Positions 49,531 to 59,254 of a stretch of DNA of 64,000 bases are shown piece by piece (within the stretch, counting starts at the first letter, position 1; each line of letters begins with the position of its first letter). Under the pieces are notes generated by a model. The model made no database searches. It was not told the origin of the DNA and was given only the letters and a program-made list of their open reading frames with translations. Made by a program: the position numbers and the translations under genes. Origin of the DNA: Alteromonas sp. KUL42 (lineage in GTDB: Bacteria; Pseudomonadota; Gammaproteobacteria; Enterobacterales; Alteromonadaceae); contig NZ_BJKK01000005.1 in NCBI RefSeq assembly GCF_006538325.1, positions 124,001 through 188,000 of the forward strand. The letters are read 5' to 3'.

Positions 49531-52503
49531 ATGAAAAAATCAAATTTACTTCACAAAATCAGTGTATCTGTGGGAACACTCAGTTACTTATCTTTTTGCA
49601 TAAGTTGCATCAGCAACGCCGCATTTGCACAGACTGTCACCAACGAAGATGAGACGGTTGAAAGAATTCAAATTACGGGGAGCAACATTCGCGGTGCAAA
49701 TATGGAAGGCGCCCAGCCGTTAACCATTTTAACTTCTGAAGACATCGCTCGCACCGGTGCTTCGACAATATCAGAGCTCATGCGCACCGTATCACAAGCG
49801 CGAGGAGGCGTGGGTACTTTCGACACCACACAAAGTGGCGCAACATCAACGTCAACGCCCCCCGGTCAAGCCGCAGCTTCACTTAGAGGAATAGGCCCTT
49901 CTGCAACACTTACCTTGGTAAATGGTCGCCGAATCGCAGCCAGTTCATTTGCTTCGGGTACTGAGAACTTTGTAGACATCAACAGCATTCCCGCTTCGGC
50001 CATTGAGCGAGTTGAGATCCTCGCAACTGGCGCCTCTGCCATCTATGGTGCAGATGCAGTTGCCGGCGTAATAAATTACATCCTCAAAGATAATTATGAA
50101 GGCCTCGAACTATCGGCAAACTATGAGAATACGACGAACGGTAATGATCATAGTGCGCTTAATTTACAGATGCTATGGGGCAAGAACTTTGACAATGGAA
50201 ATTTAACCGCTTTTGTAGATTACTTCGATAGAAAAGCCATTAAAGCCACCGACTTCACACAAACTCGTGAACCACTATTGCTTAATAGCTACTCCTATCT
50301 CCCCAAAGGGACACCAAACATCTACTATGAAAGCACCAATGATTTCTACGAAATAGGCGCGCCCAATTGCGCTACCGACTTTATTACCACGGCTTTAGAC
50401 GAAGACATCTGCGCCTACTACGGCAATGAAGATGACTATTTCGAAACGCCACTTGAGACCTTATCAGGCGGCCTAACTTATACACATCAGTTTGGTGAGA
50501 TTACATGGCGTACAGACGTATTGGCGTCTCACACTAAGTCAACGTCGTATTCGACCCCTGCCCCAATCAACCGTATTGACGACAGCGAAGGCCCTTGGGT
50601 TTCACTAGATGCACTGAATATTTTTGATGAGAACACACGCAATCAGCTGCTAGACGGAATTTATCCGCTGCGCTTTTACACGCAAGCCGGACAACGTCTT
50701 ACCGGTCTTGGCTATGATGCCAGATTTGAAACTCCGCGTACTGTTGATGTAGAAACTGACACCTTGCGCCTTGTGTCATCACTACTCGGTTATATTAATG
50801 ACTGGGAGTGGGAAGCCGGGTTACTATATTCGCGCAGCCAGTCAGATCAAATAGCCAGTGCGGGAATCTACAATCGTTACCGCTACACCGCAGCAGCCCA
50901 TGGTGAACTGTGTGATGATGGCAGTATTGCTCAGTTCGACGGCGATAATCTAACGTGCAGTGGCGCAAGCTTACTACCTGCATACAATCCATTTTTGCAG
51001 GGCGACGCTCAAAACGATGCGCTGCTTGCACTTACACAAGACAAACCAACGCGAGATGGCACCAGTGAATTAATTGGTATTGATGCCAAAATTAATGGCG
51101 AGCTTACACAATGGAACGGCAACAGCATAATGCTGGCTGCAGGTATTGAATTTAGAAGAGAAGAAATTACAGACTCACCCTCACTTAACGCTCAAGCTCG
51201 CGCAGAGAACGCATTTTTAGTTGACGTTTATGGCTTCGGTTCAAGTGCATCATCTGCAAGTAGAAACCAAGTGGGTCTCTTTACTGAACTCTTTGTTCCT
51301 GTGACCGACCAAGTCGATTTGAGTTTGGCGGGACGCTTTGATGACTACAGCGATTTTGGTAATACTTTCAACCCTAAAGTGGGTATCACTTATCGCCCTA
51401 CAGACAACCTTGTGTTGCGGGGGTCATGGTCAACCGCATTTCGTGCACCATCGTTAACTCAGGCCGGTGTTCAACTGCGTACAACGCGAGCCTCATTCGA
51501 TTGTTCTGCCAATAGTGCAGTAGCTGATCTTTATTGTGAAGGCGCAGGATCCATTCGCGGTAACAATGTACTCGAACTGGGCAACCCCAATTTAAGAGCA
51601 GAAGAGTCAGAAACACTTTCCTTCGGACTAGCATTCAGCCCTACCGAAAACACGCACATCACGCTAGATTACTGGCAGTTTGACCACGAAGATATCGTTG
51701 ACACCAATATGACAGGTGTACTGGCTGCAGCGATTAATGATGCATCACTACGTCATTGCGGGGTATTGCAGGAAGGTGAAATTGGCATTTCTTATGATGA
51801 AGATCTGTGTTTGAAAGATAGTGACGGTAACCCGCTTATCACCGATAGTGCAGGTAGGACGATTGAAGACGATGGTGCGGTGCTAAACGAAATTCTCGAT
51901 GAATGGATCCTTTTTGATTCACCCCGCTTTGACGAATTGCCCCTTTACCGCGACCATATTTTGCTACTTGATAATACTGGTACACAGGAGTTAAAAGGTA
52001 TCGACTGGGATATAACCCATGATTTTAAATTATCATCGGGCACGATCGAACTTGGCTTTTCAGGCACGCACTATCTTACCTATGATCGTAATAAGCCCGG
52101 TTCAGATGAAATTGAGTCGTTAGCAGGCACTTTTCGCTACCCTGAAACCATCGCCAGCGCAGAGCTATTCTACGTTCAAGAAGATTGGTATGTGGGTGCT
52201 TACCTCTTTTTCACTGATAGTTACCAAGACGACATAATACGTTTGCGCGGTCGGGAAATTGATGAACTTATCGACATGGGCGTGATCACGGAAGATAATC
52301 AACAGCGCAATGTGAGCAGCTGGACAACGGTAACGCTAAGTGCCGGTTATTACTTTGAAAATGCAGATTTACGCCTGACCATTGATAACCTGTTTGACCG
52401 TGAAGCGCCAACCGCTTTTGGCTCTTCTAGGGGGTTTGACGCTTATAATCACGACCCATACGGTACAATTTACAACGTATCGCTTAGCTACTACTTTAAT
52501 TAA
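49531..52503 (+). CDS. TonB-dependent receptor of the cyanophycin-type locus
   Basis: A 990-residue outer-membrane uptake channel. Signal peptide (ends AAFA-QT), plug domain with VERIQITGSNIRGANMEGAQ, SLRGIGPSATLTLVNGRRIA and GADAVAGVINYILK, then a 22-strand barrel ending VSLSYYFN. It is of the large group of receptors with variable extracellular loops used by marine bacteria for glycans and peptides. ATG at 49531 is chosen with GGGAATC upstream; the frame starts 24 bases earlier. Downstream genes encode a permease and an isoaspartyl dipeptidase, so the cargo is probably a beta-aspartyl peptide. Confidence 0.93.
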   Translation: MKKSNLLHKISVSVGTLSYLSFCISCISNAAFAQTVTNEDETVERIQITGSNIRGANMEGAQPLTILTSEDIARTGASTISELMRTVSQARGGVGTFDTTQSGATSTSTPPGQAAASLRGIGPSATLTLVNGRRIAASSFASGTENFVDINSIPASAIERVEILATGASAIYGADAVAGVINYILKDNYEGLELSANYENTTNGNDHSALNLQMLWGKNFDNGNLTAFVDYFDRKAIKATDFTQTREPLLLNSYSYLPKGTPNIYYESTNDFYEIGAPNCATDFITTALDEDICAYYGNEDDYFETPLETLSGGLTYTHQFGEITWRTDVLASHTKSTSYSTPAPINRIDDSEGPWVSLDALNIFDENTRNQLLDGIYPLRFYTQAGQRLTGLGYDARFETPRTVDVETDTLRLVSSLLGYINDWEWEAGLLYSRSQSDQIASAGIYNRYRYTAAAHGELCDDGSIAQFDGDNLTCSGASLLPAYNPFLQGDAQNDALLALTQDKPTRDGTSELIGIDAKINGELTQWNGNSIMLAAGIEFRREEITDSPSLNAQARAENAFLVDVYGFGSSASSASRNQVGLFTELFVPVTDQVDLSLAGRFDDYSDFGNTFNPKVGITYRPTDNLVLRGSWSTAFRAPSLTQAGVQLRTTRASFDCSANSAVADLYCEGAGSIRGNNVLELGNPNLRAEESETLSFGLAFSPTENTHITLDYWQFDHEDIVDTNMTGVLAAAINDASLRHCGVLQEGEIGISYDEDLCLKDSDGNPLITDSAGRTIEDDGAVLNEILDEWILFDSPRFDELPLYRDHILLLDNTGTQELKGIDWDITHDFKLSSGTIELGFSGTHYLTYDRNKPGSDEIESLAGTFRYPETIASAELFYVQEDWYVGAYLFFTDSYQDDIIRLRGREIDELIDMGVITEDNQQRNVSSWTTVTLSAGYYFENADLRLTIDNLFDREAPTAFGSSRGFDAYNHDPYGTIYNVSLSYYFN

Positions 52504-52514
52504 TCCATTTATTT

Positions 52515-52534
52515 GGGGGCATGTTAACGCCCCC
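52515..52534. terminator. GC-rich hairpin after the receptor gene
   Basis: GGGGGC, loop ATGTTAAC, GCCCCC. It lies 12 bases past the receptor stop and lacks a T-run, so it may attenuate rather than end transcription. An ATG lies in its loop. Confidence 0.6.
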
Positions 52535-52553
52535 TCGTTGGCTGGAGGTTAGG

Positions 52554-54023
52554 TTGCAGCATTCACCTACCACTTCGCGAATGCCTGACGCATTCGTTAT
52601 TTTATTTTTCGTCATCGTTATTGCCGGCATAGTATCTTGGCTAGTACCCGCTGGAGAGTTTGATACCACAGATATCACTACGCTTTCCGGAGAAACCAAG
52701 CAAGTACTCGATGCTAGCAGCTTTCGATACAGTGATAACTATCACGGGCTCGTACTTTTTGATGATACTGGTTCGCGAACAGGGCTTGCCAATTATGCCT
52801 TCGATGGCATGGTCTCTGGAGACAAATGGGGCTCAGCTGTAGGGGTCATTGCCTTTATACTCATAGTGGGTGGTGCTTTTGGCATTGTGATGCAAACGGG
52901 TGCCATCAATAACGGCATATTGGCGCTTATCTCGCGCTATCAGCACGCTGATCACTTACTCATTCCATTGCTATTTTTACTGTTTTCACTAGGTGGCGCT
53001 ATCTTTGGCATGGGCGAAGAAGCCATTGCATTTTGTATAGTACTGGTGCCATTAATGACATCTATGGGCTACAACGGCATTATGGCAGTACTCATTACCT
53101 ATGTTGCAACCCAAATAGGTTTTGCTACTAGCTGGATGAATCCATTTTCCGTCGCCATAGCACAGGGCATCGCTGATGTCCCCCTTATGTCAGGGCAAAC
53201 TTTCCGTATTGTAACTTGGGCTTTTTTTACAACATTTGGGCTACTCTTTACCTTGAGATACGCAAAACATATTAAGTTAAATAACTTCTCTACCTGCAAA
53301 GCATCTCAAAACTCAAACATGGATAGTAGCTTAGAGGAAAAGGTTGCCACCTTTACAACAACCGACAAAGTAATTTTACTTGCATTTTTTACAGGTATAA
53401 CTTGGGTAATGTGGGGTGTTATTGCGCATGCCTACTACATTCCACAAATTGCTTCGCAGTTTTTCTTTATGGGTATTGTTATTGGTGCCATCGCTTGCTT
53501 CGGTGGGCGTATGAAAGTCAATGATATAAGTGCTGCATTTATCAGTGGCGCGCAATCGCTTTTACCGGCTGCGCTTATTGTTGGAATGGCGAAGGGCATA
53601 GTTTTAGTGTTGGGAGGAGATGATGTTACATCACCATCCGTACTTAACACCTTGTTGTATCATACCGGCAATGTTCTTGCTCAAACGGGAACAGTAACAA
53701 GTGCATGGTTGATGCTAGTATTTCAAAGTATCTTCAACTTTTTTGTGGCTTCAGGCTCAGGGCAAGCAGCCATTACCATGCCACTCATGGCACCGTTAGC
53801 TGACATTGTTGGGGTTACACGACAGGTTGCGGTTCTGGCTTTTCAGCTTGGCGATGGGTTAACTAATCTCATCATACCAACTTCTGCGTCATTAATTGGT
53901 TGCTTGGGTGTGGCAGGTGTAAGCTGGACAACATGGGCCAAGTTCATCGCAAAATTTTGTGCAATACTTTTTTTACTCGCCTCTATTACTGTCGTAATTG
54001 CCGTACTAACAGGTTTTTCATAA
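52554..54023 (+). CDS. YfcC-family permease (putative peptide or amino acid carrier)
   Basis: A 489-residue inner-membrane carrier with about 12 helices. It belongs to the YfcC/ArcD-like ion transporter superfamily: MPDAFVILFFVIVIAGIVSW and WLVPAGEF, a long loop, then ILIVGGAFGIVMQTGAINNG and GMGEEAIAFC, ending with ASGSGQAAITMPLMAPLAD. TTG at 52554 is the preferred start because GGAGG (52544-52548) lies 5 bases before it; the ATG at 52521 is inside a hairpin loop. It lies one base before the dipeptidase, so it probably imports that enzyme's substrate, such as beta-Asp-Arg. Confidence 0.85.
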   Translation: MQHSPTTSRMPDAFVILFFVIVIAGIVSWLVPAGEFDTTDITTLSGETKQVLDASSFRYSDNYHGLVLFDDTGSRTGLANYAFDGMVSGDKWGSAVGVIAFILIVGGAFGIVMQTGAINNGILALISRYQHADHLLIPLLFLLFSLGGAIFGMGEEAIAFCIVLVPLMTSMGYNGIMAVLITYVATQIGFATSWMNPFSVAIAQGIADVPLMSGQTFRIVTWAFFTTFGLLFTLRYAKHIKLNNFSTCKASQNSNMDSSLEEKVATFTTTDKVILLAFFTGITWVMWGVIAHAYYIPQIASQFFFMGIVIGAIACFGGRMKVNDISAAFISGAQSLLPAALIVGMAKGIVLVLGGDDVTSPSVLNTLLYHTGNVLAQTGTVTSAWLMLVFQSIFNFFVASGSGQAAITMPLMAPLADIVGVTRQVAVLAFQLGDGLTNLIIPTSASLIGCLGVAGVSWTTWAKFIAKFCAILFLLASITVVIAVLTGFS

Positions 54024-55205
54024 ATGCTCACACTCATAAAAAATGTAGAATTATTTTCCCCTGCTTATGAAGGCACAACTGATATTTTAATTGCCGGTAA
54101 TCAAATTGCCAGCATAGCACCTAATATCGACGTTCCTTCTTCGACAATCGTTGCGGCAAGTGGAATGAAAATTGATGGTACAGGGCTTATTGCGCTGCCC
54201 GGACTTGTTGATAGCTTAGTTCATATCTCAGGTGGCGGCGGCGAAGGTGGGTTTCATACTCGTACCCCTCAAATGGCACTTACCGAGGCAAGCTTACATG
54301 GCGTCACCACGGTTATCGGCGCGTTAGGCACAGACGCCACAACTAGAACACTGCCAGATCTTATCGCGAAAGCCAAAGGTTTAGACATTGAAGGGATCAG
54401 CGCCTACTGCTATACGGGTTCCTATCACCTGCCCGCTCGTACCGTAACAGGAAGTATAACCGACGATATCCTTTTAATTGACTGCATGATAGGTATAGGA
54501 GAAGTCGCCATTGCTGACCACAGGGCATCTGAGCCAACTTATCGAGAGTTGGCTCAGGTGGCAGCACAATCAAGAACTGGCGGTATGCTCTCTGGAAAGG
54601 CAGGTATTGTGTACATTCATACTGGAGATGGAAACAGCCAACTTTCAGTTCTTCACGAAGTAATCGAGAAAACAGATATTCCACCTTCTCAGTTTTACCC
54701 TACTCACATTAACCGTAACCAATCACTGTTAGAGGCTGGTATTAAGTGGACTAGGTGCGGCGGTGTTATAGACATGACCACCAGCACCAACGAGCAATTT
54801 ATTACTGAGGGTGAAATACCTGCCGCAGAAGCAATTGCATATTGTATTAATCAAGGTGTTCCCGTTACACAACTTAGTATGAGCTCAGATGGAAATGCGA
54901 GTTTGCCAATATTTGATAATAGTGCAAAGCTGACAGGGCTTGAGGTAGGCCGAGTTAGTAGCTTATTTGCTGAATTCAAAGCACTTGTGCTCAACCACAA
55001 CATAGCCTTGCAAGATGCCATACAAATTGTCAGCACAACGCCAGCACATTTCTTGAAGCTGTCTCAAAAAGGAAAAATACACAAGGGGTGTGACGCAGAC
55101 ATTGTACTTTGCGAAAAGGATAACTTAACTATTAAGCACGTTATCGCCAAGGGGAAGTGCCTTGTCAGTAATGGTGAAGCCATTGTGAAAGGTACTTTCG
55201 AATAG
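54024..55205 (+). CDS. iadA: Isoaspartyl dipeptidase (beta-aspartyl peptidase), altered metal site
   Basis: A 393-residue amidohydrolase cutting beta-aspartyl dipeptides. It matches IadA along its length: GGGGEGGFHTRTP, GTDATTRTLPDL, ITGSITDDI, IADHRASEPTY, YIHTGDGNSQ (His), PTHINRNQ (His) and MSSDGNAS (catalytic Asp). The metal motif DQHVH of E. coli reads DSLVH here, so the first metal His is Leu. The carbamylated Lys site reads Glu (IGEVAIADHR), a change reported in a cold-adapted IadA. It follows the permease without a gap. It would split beta-Asp-Arg into Asp and Arg if active. Confidence 0.9.
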   Translation: MLTLIKNVELFSPAYEGTTDILIAGNQIASIAPNIDVPSSTIVAASGMKIDGTGLIALPGLVDSLVHISGGGGEGGFHTRTPQMALTEASLHGVTTVIGALGTDATTRTLPDLIAKAKGLDIEGISAYCYTGSYHLPARTVTGSITDDILLIDCMIGIGEVAIADHRASEPTYRELAQVAAQSRTGGMLSGKAGIVYIHTGDGNSQLSVLHEVIEKTDIPPSQFYPTHINRNQSLLEAGIKWTRCGGVIDMTTSTNEQFITEGEIPAAEAIAYCINQGVPVTQLSMSSDGNASLPIFDNSAKLTGLEVGRVSSLFAEFKALVLNHNIALQDAIQIVSTTPAHFLKLSQKGKIHKGCDADIVLCEKDNLTIKHVIAKGKCLVSNGEAIVKGTFE

Positions 55206-55283
55206 TAAAACAATCTCTCTTAGCAATGTAGGCATTAAATAAAGCCTCATCGCATTGGCCAAAAAAGCTATACGAACAAAAAA

Positions 55284-55311
55284 GGCGTGATGTCTTTTAG
55301 ACACACGCCCT
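55284..55311. terminator. Bidirectional terminator between iadA and ilvH
   Basis: GGCGTG-A-TGTC, loop TTTTA, GACA-CACGCC with A-run before and CCTTT after. One bulged A; otherwise a strong stem. Confidence 0.8.
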
Positions 55312-55338
55312 TTGATTTATTCTCTTTAACTCAAATAG

Positions 55339-55836
55339 CTAAGGGCGAAGCGCTCTATCGCCGCGCGCTAAGCCACACACACCGGTACGCGATGATTCGA
55401 TGATCTCGGCACATTGCCCCATTGTGGTAGCGAAAGCGTCAAGTTTATCGGTCGTTCCCGTAATCTCGATGGTGTAATTATTGACGTTCACATCCACAAT
55501 ACGCGCACGGAAGATATCAGCGTTTCGCTTCACTTCTGCACGAACAGATTCTGTACGAGTTGCAACTTTAATCAGCATGAGTTCACGCTCAATGTGCGTG
55601 CCCTCAGTTAAATCAACTACCTTAAGTACATCAATCAGCTTGTTTACTTGTTTTGTGATTTGCTCAATCACTTTATCATCACCGTGTGTAATGATGGTCA
55701 ATCGCGACAAACTTGCATCATCGGTTGGCGCTACACACAAAGAGTCTACGTTGTAGCCTCGTTGAGAAAATACACCGACTATACGAGATAGTGCGCCAGG
55801 GGCGTTTTCCATTAATACTGAAATAATACGTTTCAT
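55339..55836 (-). CDS. ilvH: Acetolactate synthase small subunit
   Basis: A 165-residue regulatory subunit of acetohydroxy acid synthase III. The ACT domain [20 protein letters not shown], then FSQRGYNVDSLCVAPTDD binds valine for feedback. Its start meets the ilvI stop by one base, so the two are coupled. Confidence 0.97.
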   Translation of the reverse strand: MKRIISVLMENAPGALSRIVGVFSQRGYNVDSLCVAPTDDASLSRLTIITHGDDKVIEQITKQVNKLIDVLKVVDLTEGTHIERELMLIKVATRTESVRAEVKRNADIFRARIVDVNVNNYTIEITGTTDKLDAFATTMGQCAEIIESSRTGVCGLARGDRALRP

Positions 55837-57554
55837 CAGGTTCGCTCCGTCTTGCTCAAGCGCATGTCATCCATTGCGCCGTACTTAATTTGCATAGGAT
55901 ATACGTGCTCGTTTTGGTCTACTGCAATGTCCATAAACACGAGGCGATCTGTGTAACTGAAACATTTCTCCATAGCCGCATCTAGCTCTTCAAGCTTATC
56001 TACCTTTATACCAACATGGCCGTAAGCTTCTGCTAGTTTCACAAAATCTGGCATTGAATCCATATAAGAATGTGAGTGACGACCTTTATAAATCATATCC
56101 TGCCATTGACGTACCATACCTAGTGCACGATTGTTCAATGAGATGATCTTTATCGGTAAGTTGTACTGCAAGCAGGTCGACAGTTCCTGAATATTCATTT
56201 GAATACTACCGTCACCGGTCACTACCACAGACGTTGAACCCGGATGTGCAAACTGCACGCCCATCGCCGCCGGTAAACCAAAGCCCATGGTGCCAAGACC
56301 ACCGGAGTTTATCCACTGACGAGGTTTGTCATAAGCGTAATACAATGCAGCAAACATCTGATGCTGACCTACGTCAGAGCTAACAAATGCTTTCCCATCA
56401 GTGTGTTTATACAAGGCTTCAATAACGCGCTGAGGTTTAATTACCTCGTCGCCTTGGGCGTAATTTAAACACTGGCGTGAACGCCAGGTTTCAATTTGTT
56501 GCCACCAGTCAGCAAGCTTGTCTTTCTGGCCAGATAAATCCTTTTTATTCACTTGACTCAAAATTTGATCAAGTACTTTATCTACCGAGCCCACAACGGG
56601 AATATGTGCATTAACCGTTTTTGAAATAGATGCAGGGTCAATATCTACGTGGATGATATCTGCATGAGGGCAGAACTTATCAACGTTATTTGTCACGCGA
56701 TCATCAAATCGCGCACCCAGTGCAATAATGCAATCTGAGTTGTGCATGGTCTTGTTCGCTTCAAGCGTACCATGCATGCCCAGCATACCAATGAACTGCT
56801 TATGCGTACCAGGCATTGCACCTAAGCCCATTAATGTACATGTCACCGGGGCGTTAAGCTTTTCCGCTAGCTCAATGACTTTGTCAGAAGCATCACATGC
56901 TACTGCACCACCACCAACATATAGCACTGGGCGCTCCGCTTTAAGTAGCGACTCTACCGCTTTCTTAATTTGTTTAGGGTGCCCTTTTTCTGTTGGGTTG
57001 TAAGAACGCATAGTCACGTCGCTAGGGAACACATAAGGGTGTTCTTCAGCTACGTTTACAATATCTTTTGGCAAATCAACAACAACTGGACCAGGACGGC
57101 CAGTATTAGCGATATAATAGGCTTTAGCGATAGCTTCTGGAATGTCCACAGCGCGTTTAACTAAAAAGCTATGCTTAACAATAGGACGTGAGCACCCTAC
57201 CATATCGGTTTCTTGGAATGCATCTTCACCAATGTGCATTGAAGGCACCTGCCCCGACAAAATAACCATCGGGATAGAGTCCATATAAGCTGTTGCAATA
57301 CCGGTTATTGTATTGGTTGCACCTGGACCAGATGTGACGAGCACTGTGCCGGTTTTGCCAGTTGAACGTGCATAACCATCCGCCATATGAGCGGCTGCCT
57401 GTTCATGACGTACGAGGACGTGTTTGACATCATCTTGCGCAAATAGCGCATCATAAATGTCAAGAACGGCACCACCTGGGTAACCGAACACATGTGTCAC
57501 TCCTACATCTTTTAGCGCTTCTACCACCATGGCTGCGCCCGACATCATTTTCAC
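55836..57554 (-). CDS. ilvI: Acetolactate synthase large subunit
   Basis: A 572-residue TPP enzyme forming acetolactate or acetohydroxybutyrate in isoleucine and valine synthesis. Motifs are [33 protein letters not shown] (catalytic Glu), [16 protein letters not shown] and the TPP motif [15 protein letters not shown] with ISLNNRALG. The upstream region has repeats and a long hairpin that may take part in control. Confidence 0.97.
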   Translation of the reverse strand: MKMMSGAAMVVEALKDVGVTHVFGYPGGAVLDIYDALFAQDDVKHVLVRHEQAAAHMADGYARSTGKTGTVLVTSGPGATNTITGIATAYMDSIPMVILSGQVPSMHIGEDAFQETDMVGCSRPIVKHSFLVKRAVDIPEAIAKAYYIANTGRPGPVVVDLPKDIVNVAEEHPYVFPSDVTMRSYNPTEKGHPKQIKKAVESLLKAERPVLYVGGGAVACDASDKVIELAEKLNAPVTCTLMGLGAMPGTHKQFIGMLGMHGTLEANKTMHNSDCIIALGARFDDRVTNNVDKFCPHADIIHVDIDPASISKTVNAHIPVVGSVDKVLDQILSQVNKKDLSGQKDKLADWWQQIETWRSRQCLNYAQGDEVIKPQRVIEALYKHTDGKAFVSSDVGQHQMFAALYYAYDKPRQWINSGGLGTMGFGLPAAMGVQFAHPGSTSVVVTGDGSIQMNIQELSTCLQYNLPIKIISLNNRALGMVRQWQDMIYKGRHSHSYMDSMPDFVKLAEAYGHVGIKVDKLEELDAAMEKCFSYTDRLVFMDIAVDQNEHVYPMQIKYGAMDDMRLSKTERT

Positions 57555-57686
57555 AGTGCTTTCTCCTGTTTTGGGTTGGGGTTTGTCAGCGTACGTTGAC
57601 GATGCCCCCGACTATATCTAAGGTGATAGGAAGATAAAACACTAATTTGCACAAAAGTGAGATACATATCCCAATATTCGCAATAA

Positions 57687-57777
57687 TTAGGATAAACATT
57701 TCGATAAAGATGTGTTTTTCACCAATATTAGGATGAAAATTTACACCAAGTTAACATTTTTTAGGATGTTAACTTGG
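57687..57777. promoter_or_regulatory. ilvIH upstream repeats and hairpin
   Basis: Three copies of TTAGGAT start at 57687, 57728 and 57761, the first two in a wider match (TTAGGATAAACATTT and TTAGGATGAAAATTT). A 12-bp inverted repeat CCAAGTTAACAT/ATGTTAACTTGG with 8-base loop spans 57746-57777. The region lies 135-225 bp before ilvI and could bind Lrp-like or other regulators; none is identified by sequence. Confidence 0.5.
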
Positions 57778-57837
57778 CGTGATGGAATGGGTAAATGTTG
57801 AAGATGAACTTCACCACTGCACAGAGCACAACACGCC

Positions 57838-58212
57838 TTAGTCGTCGAGATCGATATCGAGGTCGCTATTATCACTTACCTCTTCATCGTCTATATCTTC
57901 CGCAATCGCGCGTTTTGACCCGTAGATACTTGCTGTTTTAGGTCGATTAATTCTCGATTGATACTTTAACCACACTCTCTCTTGCGGAGTAGCAGGGTCA
58001 CGATGCCCCAAAGCCGACTCTAGATACGCCTGTTCTTCGTCGCTCGAAGGTGTTATCTTGCCATCAACCAGCGCCGCAAACAAACTACCGTGTGCTTGCA
58101 ATAACTTGCTTTCGTTAATTGAAAAATCGCCCGAACGCGCAAATCCATAAGGATAATTTCTTCTATCTACAAAGGGCTTACCAACTACTTGTTCTTTTGT
58201 GATCACTGACAT
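57838..58212 (-). CDS. maoP: MaoP-like DUF413 protein (macrodomain Ori organiser)
   Basis: A 124-residue DUF413 protein. The pattern FVDRRNYPYGFARSGDFSI, then ESKLLQAHG and ERVWLKYQSRINRP matches E. coli YifE/MaoP, which, with the DNA site maoS, shapes the Ori chromosomal macrodomain. The C-terminal tail is acidic. ATG at 58212 has AAGAGG before it; the frame begins 33 bases earlier. No maoS site could be named. Confidence 0.88.
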   Translation of the reverse strand: MSVITKEQVVGKPFVDRRNYPYGFARSGDFSINESKLLQAHGSLFAALVDGKITPSSDEEQAYLESALGHRDPATPQERVWLKYQSRINRPKTASIYGSKRAIAEDIDDEEVSDNSDLDIDLDD

Positions 58213-58530
58213 CTCAACCTCTTCCACAATGAAATATTTACGCAAAAAAGTAATGAAATTGACTACTGGTAAAACGCCTTAGTCGCTTCACACGTTATTC
58301 TTAGTTGGGTTTTGAAAAACTGTCAAACAGAAAAATAGATGTAGTAAAAATTAGGTGGGTTGACCGTTCTACGAAGCTGCTAAATTACCTTGTTCATTCG
58401 CCGAGGCTAGCATGCCCTGCAAGGTAATTTCCATGATCAATAAGTCGATACGATATAAAATAAAAAGGCCGCTATCTGAAGGCGACCTCTCTATTTTTAT
58501 GTGCTCACATCAGTGAGATGTGATTTTAGC
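58213..58530. other. Upstream region of maoP
   Basis: No gene. At 58466-58500 an imperfect AGGCCGC/GGCGACCT hairpin followed by TATTTTT may act as terminator of the DUF4442 gene (minus strand reading not clear). Otherwise nothing recognised. Confidence 0.4.
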
Positions 58531-58992
58531 TTAGCGCTTTTCACTTACCCAAACAGTAATGGTTCCATCAACAACGACAGCACCATCAGCGTTGTAAGCT
58601 TTTACCGCAATAGGTAAGTCACCTGGTTTCCAAGCGTCCGCTGGCACTTCAGCAACACATCGAATATCTGAGTTTGCCTTGGCAGGGTACTTAACATCCA
58701 TGCCTTTTGGGATCCATCGCAAATGTTTAGGAATAGATGCTTCACACATAAACCCCATCGCCATTTCAAGACCGTTACAAATGGCAATGACATGTACCGT
58801 ACCAATGTGGTTTTGCACCGCTTTACGCTTTTTTATGAGTACTTCGCAGTAATTTGGTTTGATATCGGTAATGACAGGTGACACTGTCGAGAAATATGGT
58901 GCTCTTCGTGCCGAGTACCAGCTAAATAATTTCTTACCAAAAGGAAGATTCACAAATTTGGCGTAAGTGTTTAGTACATAATTCTTAGACAT
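58531..58992 (-). CDS. DUF4442 hotdog-fold protein
   Basis: A 153-residue hotdog-fold protein of the DUF4442 thioesterase-like family: AKFVNLPFGKKLFSWYSARR at the start, TDIKPNYCEVLIKKRKAVQN, GTVHVIAICNGLEMAMGFMC and a beta strand pair at the end. It may act on acyl-CoA or acyl-ACP; no substrate is visible. ATG at 58992 is chosen because the family begins at MSKNYVLNTYAKF. The open frame runs 108 codons further upstream, but that part is non-coding-like and contains an 11-bp repeat array. Confidence 0.85.
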   Translation of the reverse strand: MSKNYVLNTYAKFVNLPFGKKLFSWYSARRAPYFSTVSPVITDIKPNYCEVLIKKRKAVQNHIGTVHVIAICNGLEMAMGFMCEASIPKHLRWIPKGMDVKYPAKANSDIRCVAEVPADAWKPGDLPIAVKAYNADGAVVVDGTITVWVSEKR

Positions 58993-59058
58993 AGTTTCCA
59001 CACTGTATTCGGGTCTATTAATCGTTAATTTTGAATTTATATGGCGAGCATCTGTGTT

Positions 59059-59102
59059 TACCGTGTGATTACCGTCTATATACCGTGAATTTACCTTATA
59101 TA
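59059..59102. repeat. Four tandem 11-bp TACC units (regulatory array)
   Basis: TACC starts at exactly 59059, 59070, 59081 and 59092; the first three share TACCGT. On the minus strand, sense for the downstream gene, the units read GGTA plus A/T-rich bases plus AC. The 11-bp period places the sites on one face of the helix. A further TACC is at 59113. It lies 70-125 bp before the DUF4442 start. A protein-binding array is the likely reading; the protein is unknown. Confidence 0.7.
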
Positions 59103-59254
59103 GATTTGTACTTACCTTCGTATCCGTATTATTCGTACTGACACTTATCACTATGTCGCCACATCTGGTTTGACCAGTTTCAAGCACATTAACATAAATG
59201 TTACTTTTATACAGTGGAATTAACGCAAATTCCGCTTTTGATCTGCTTTCCGTT

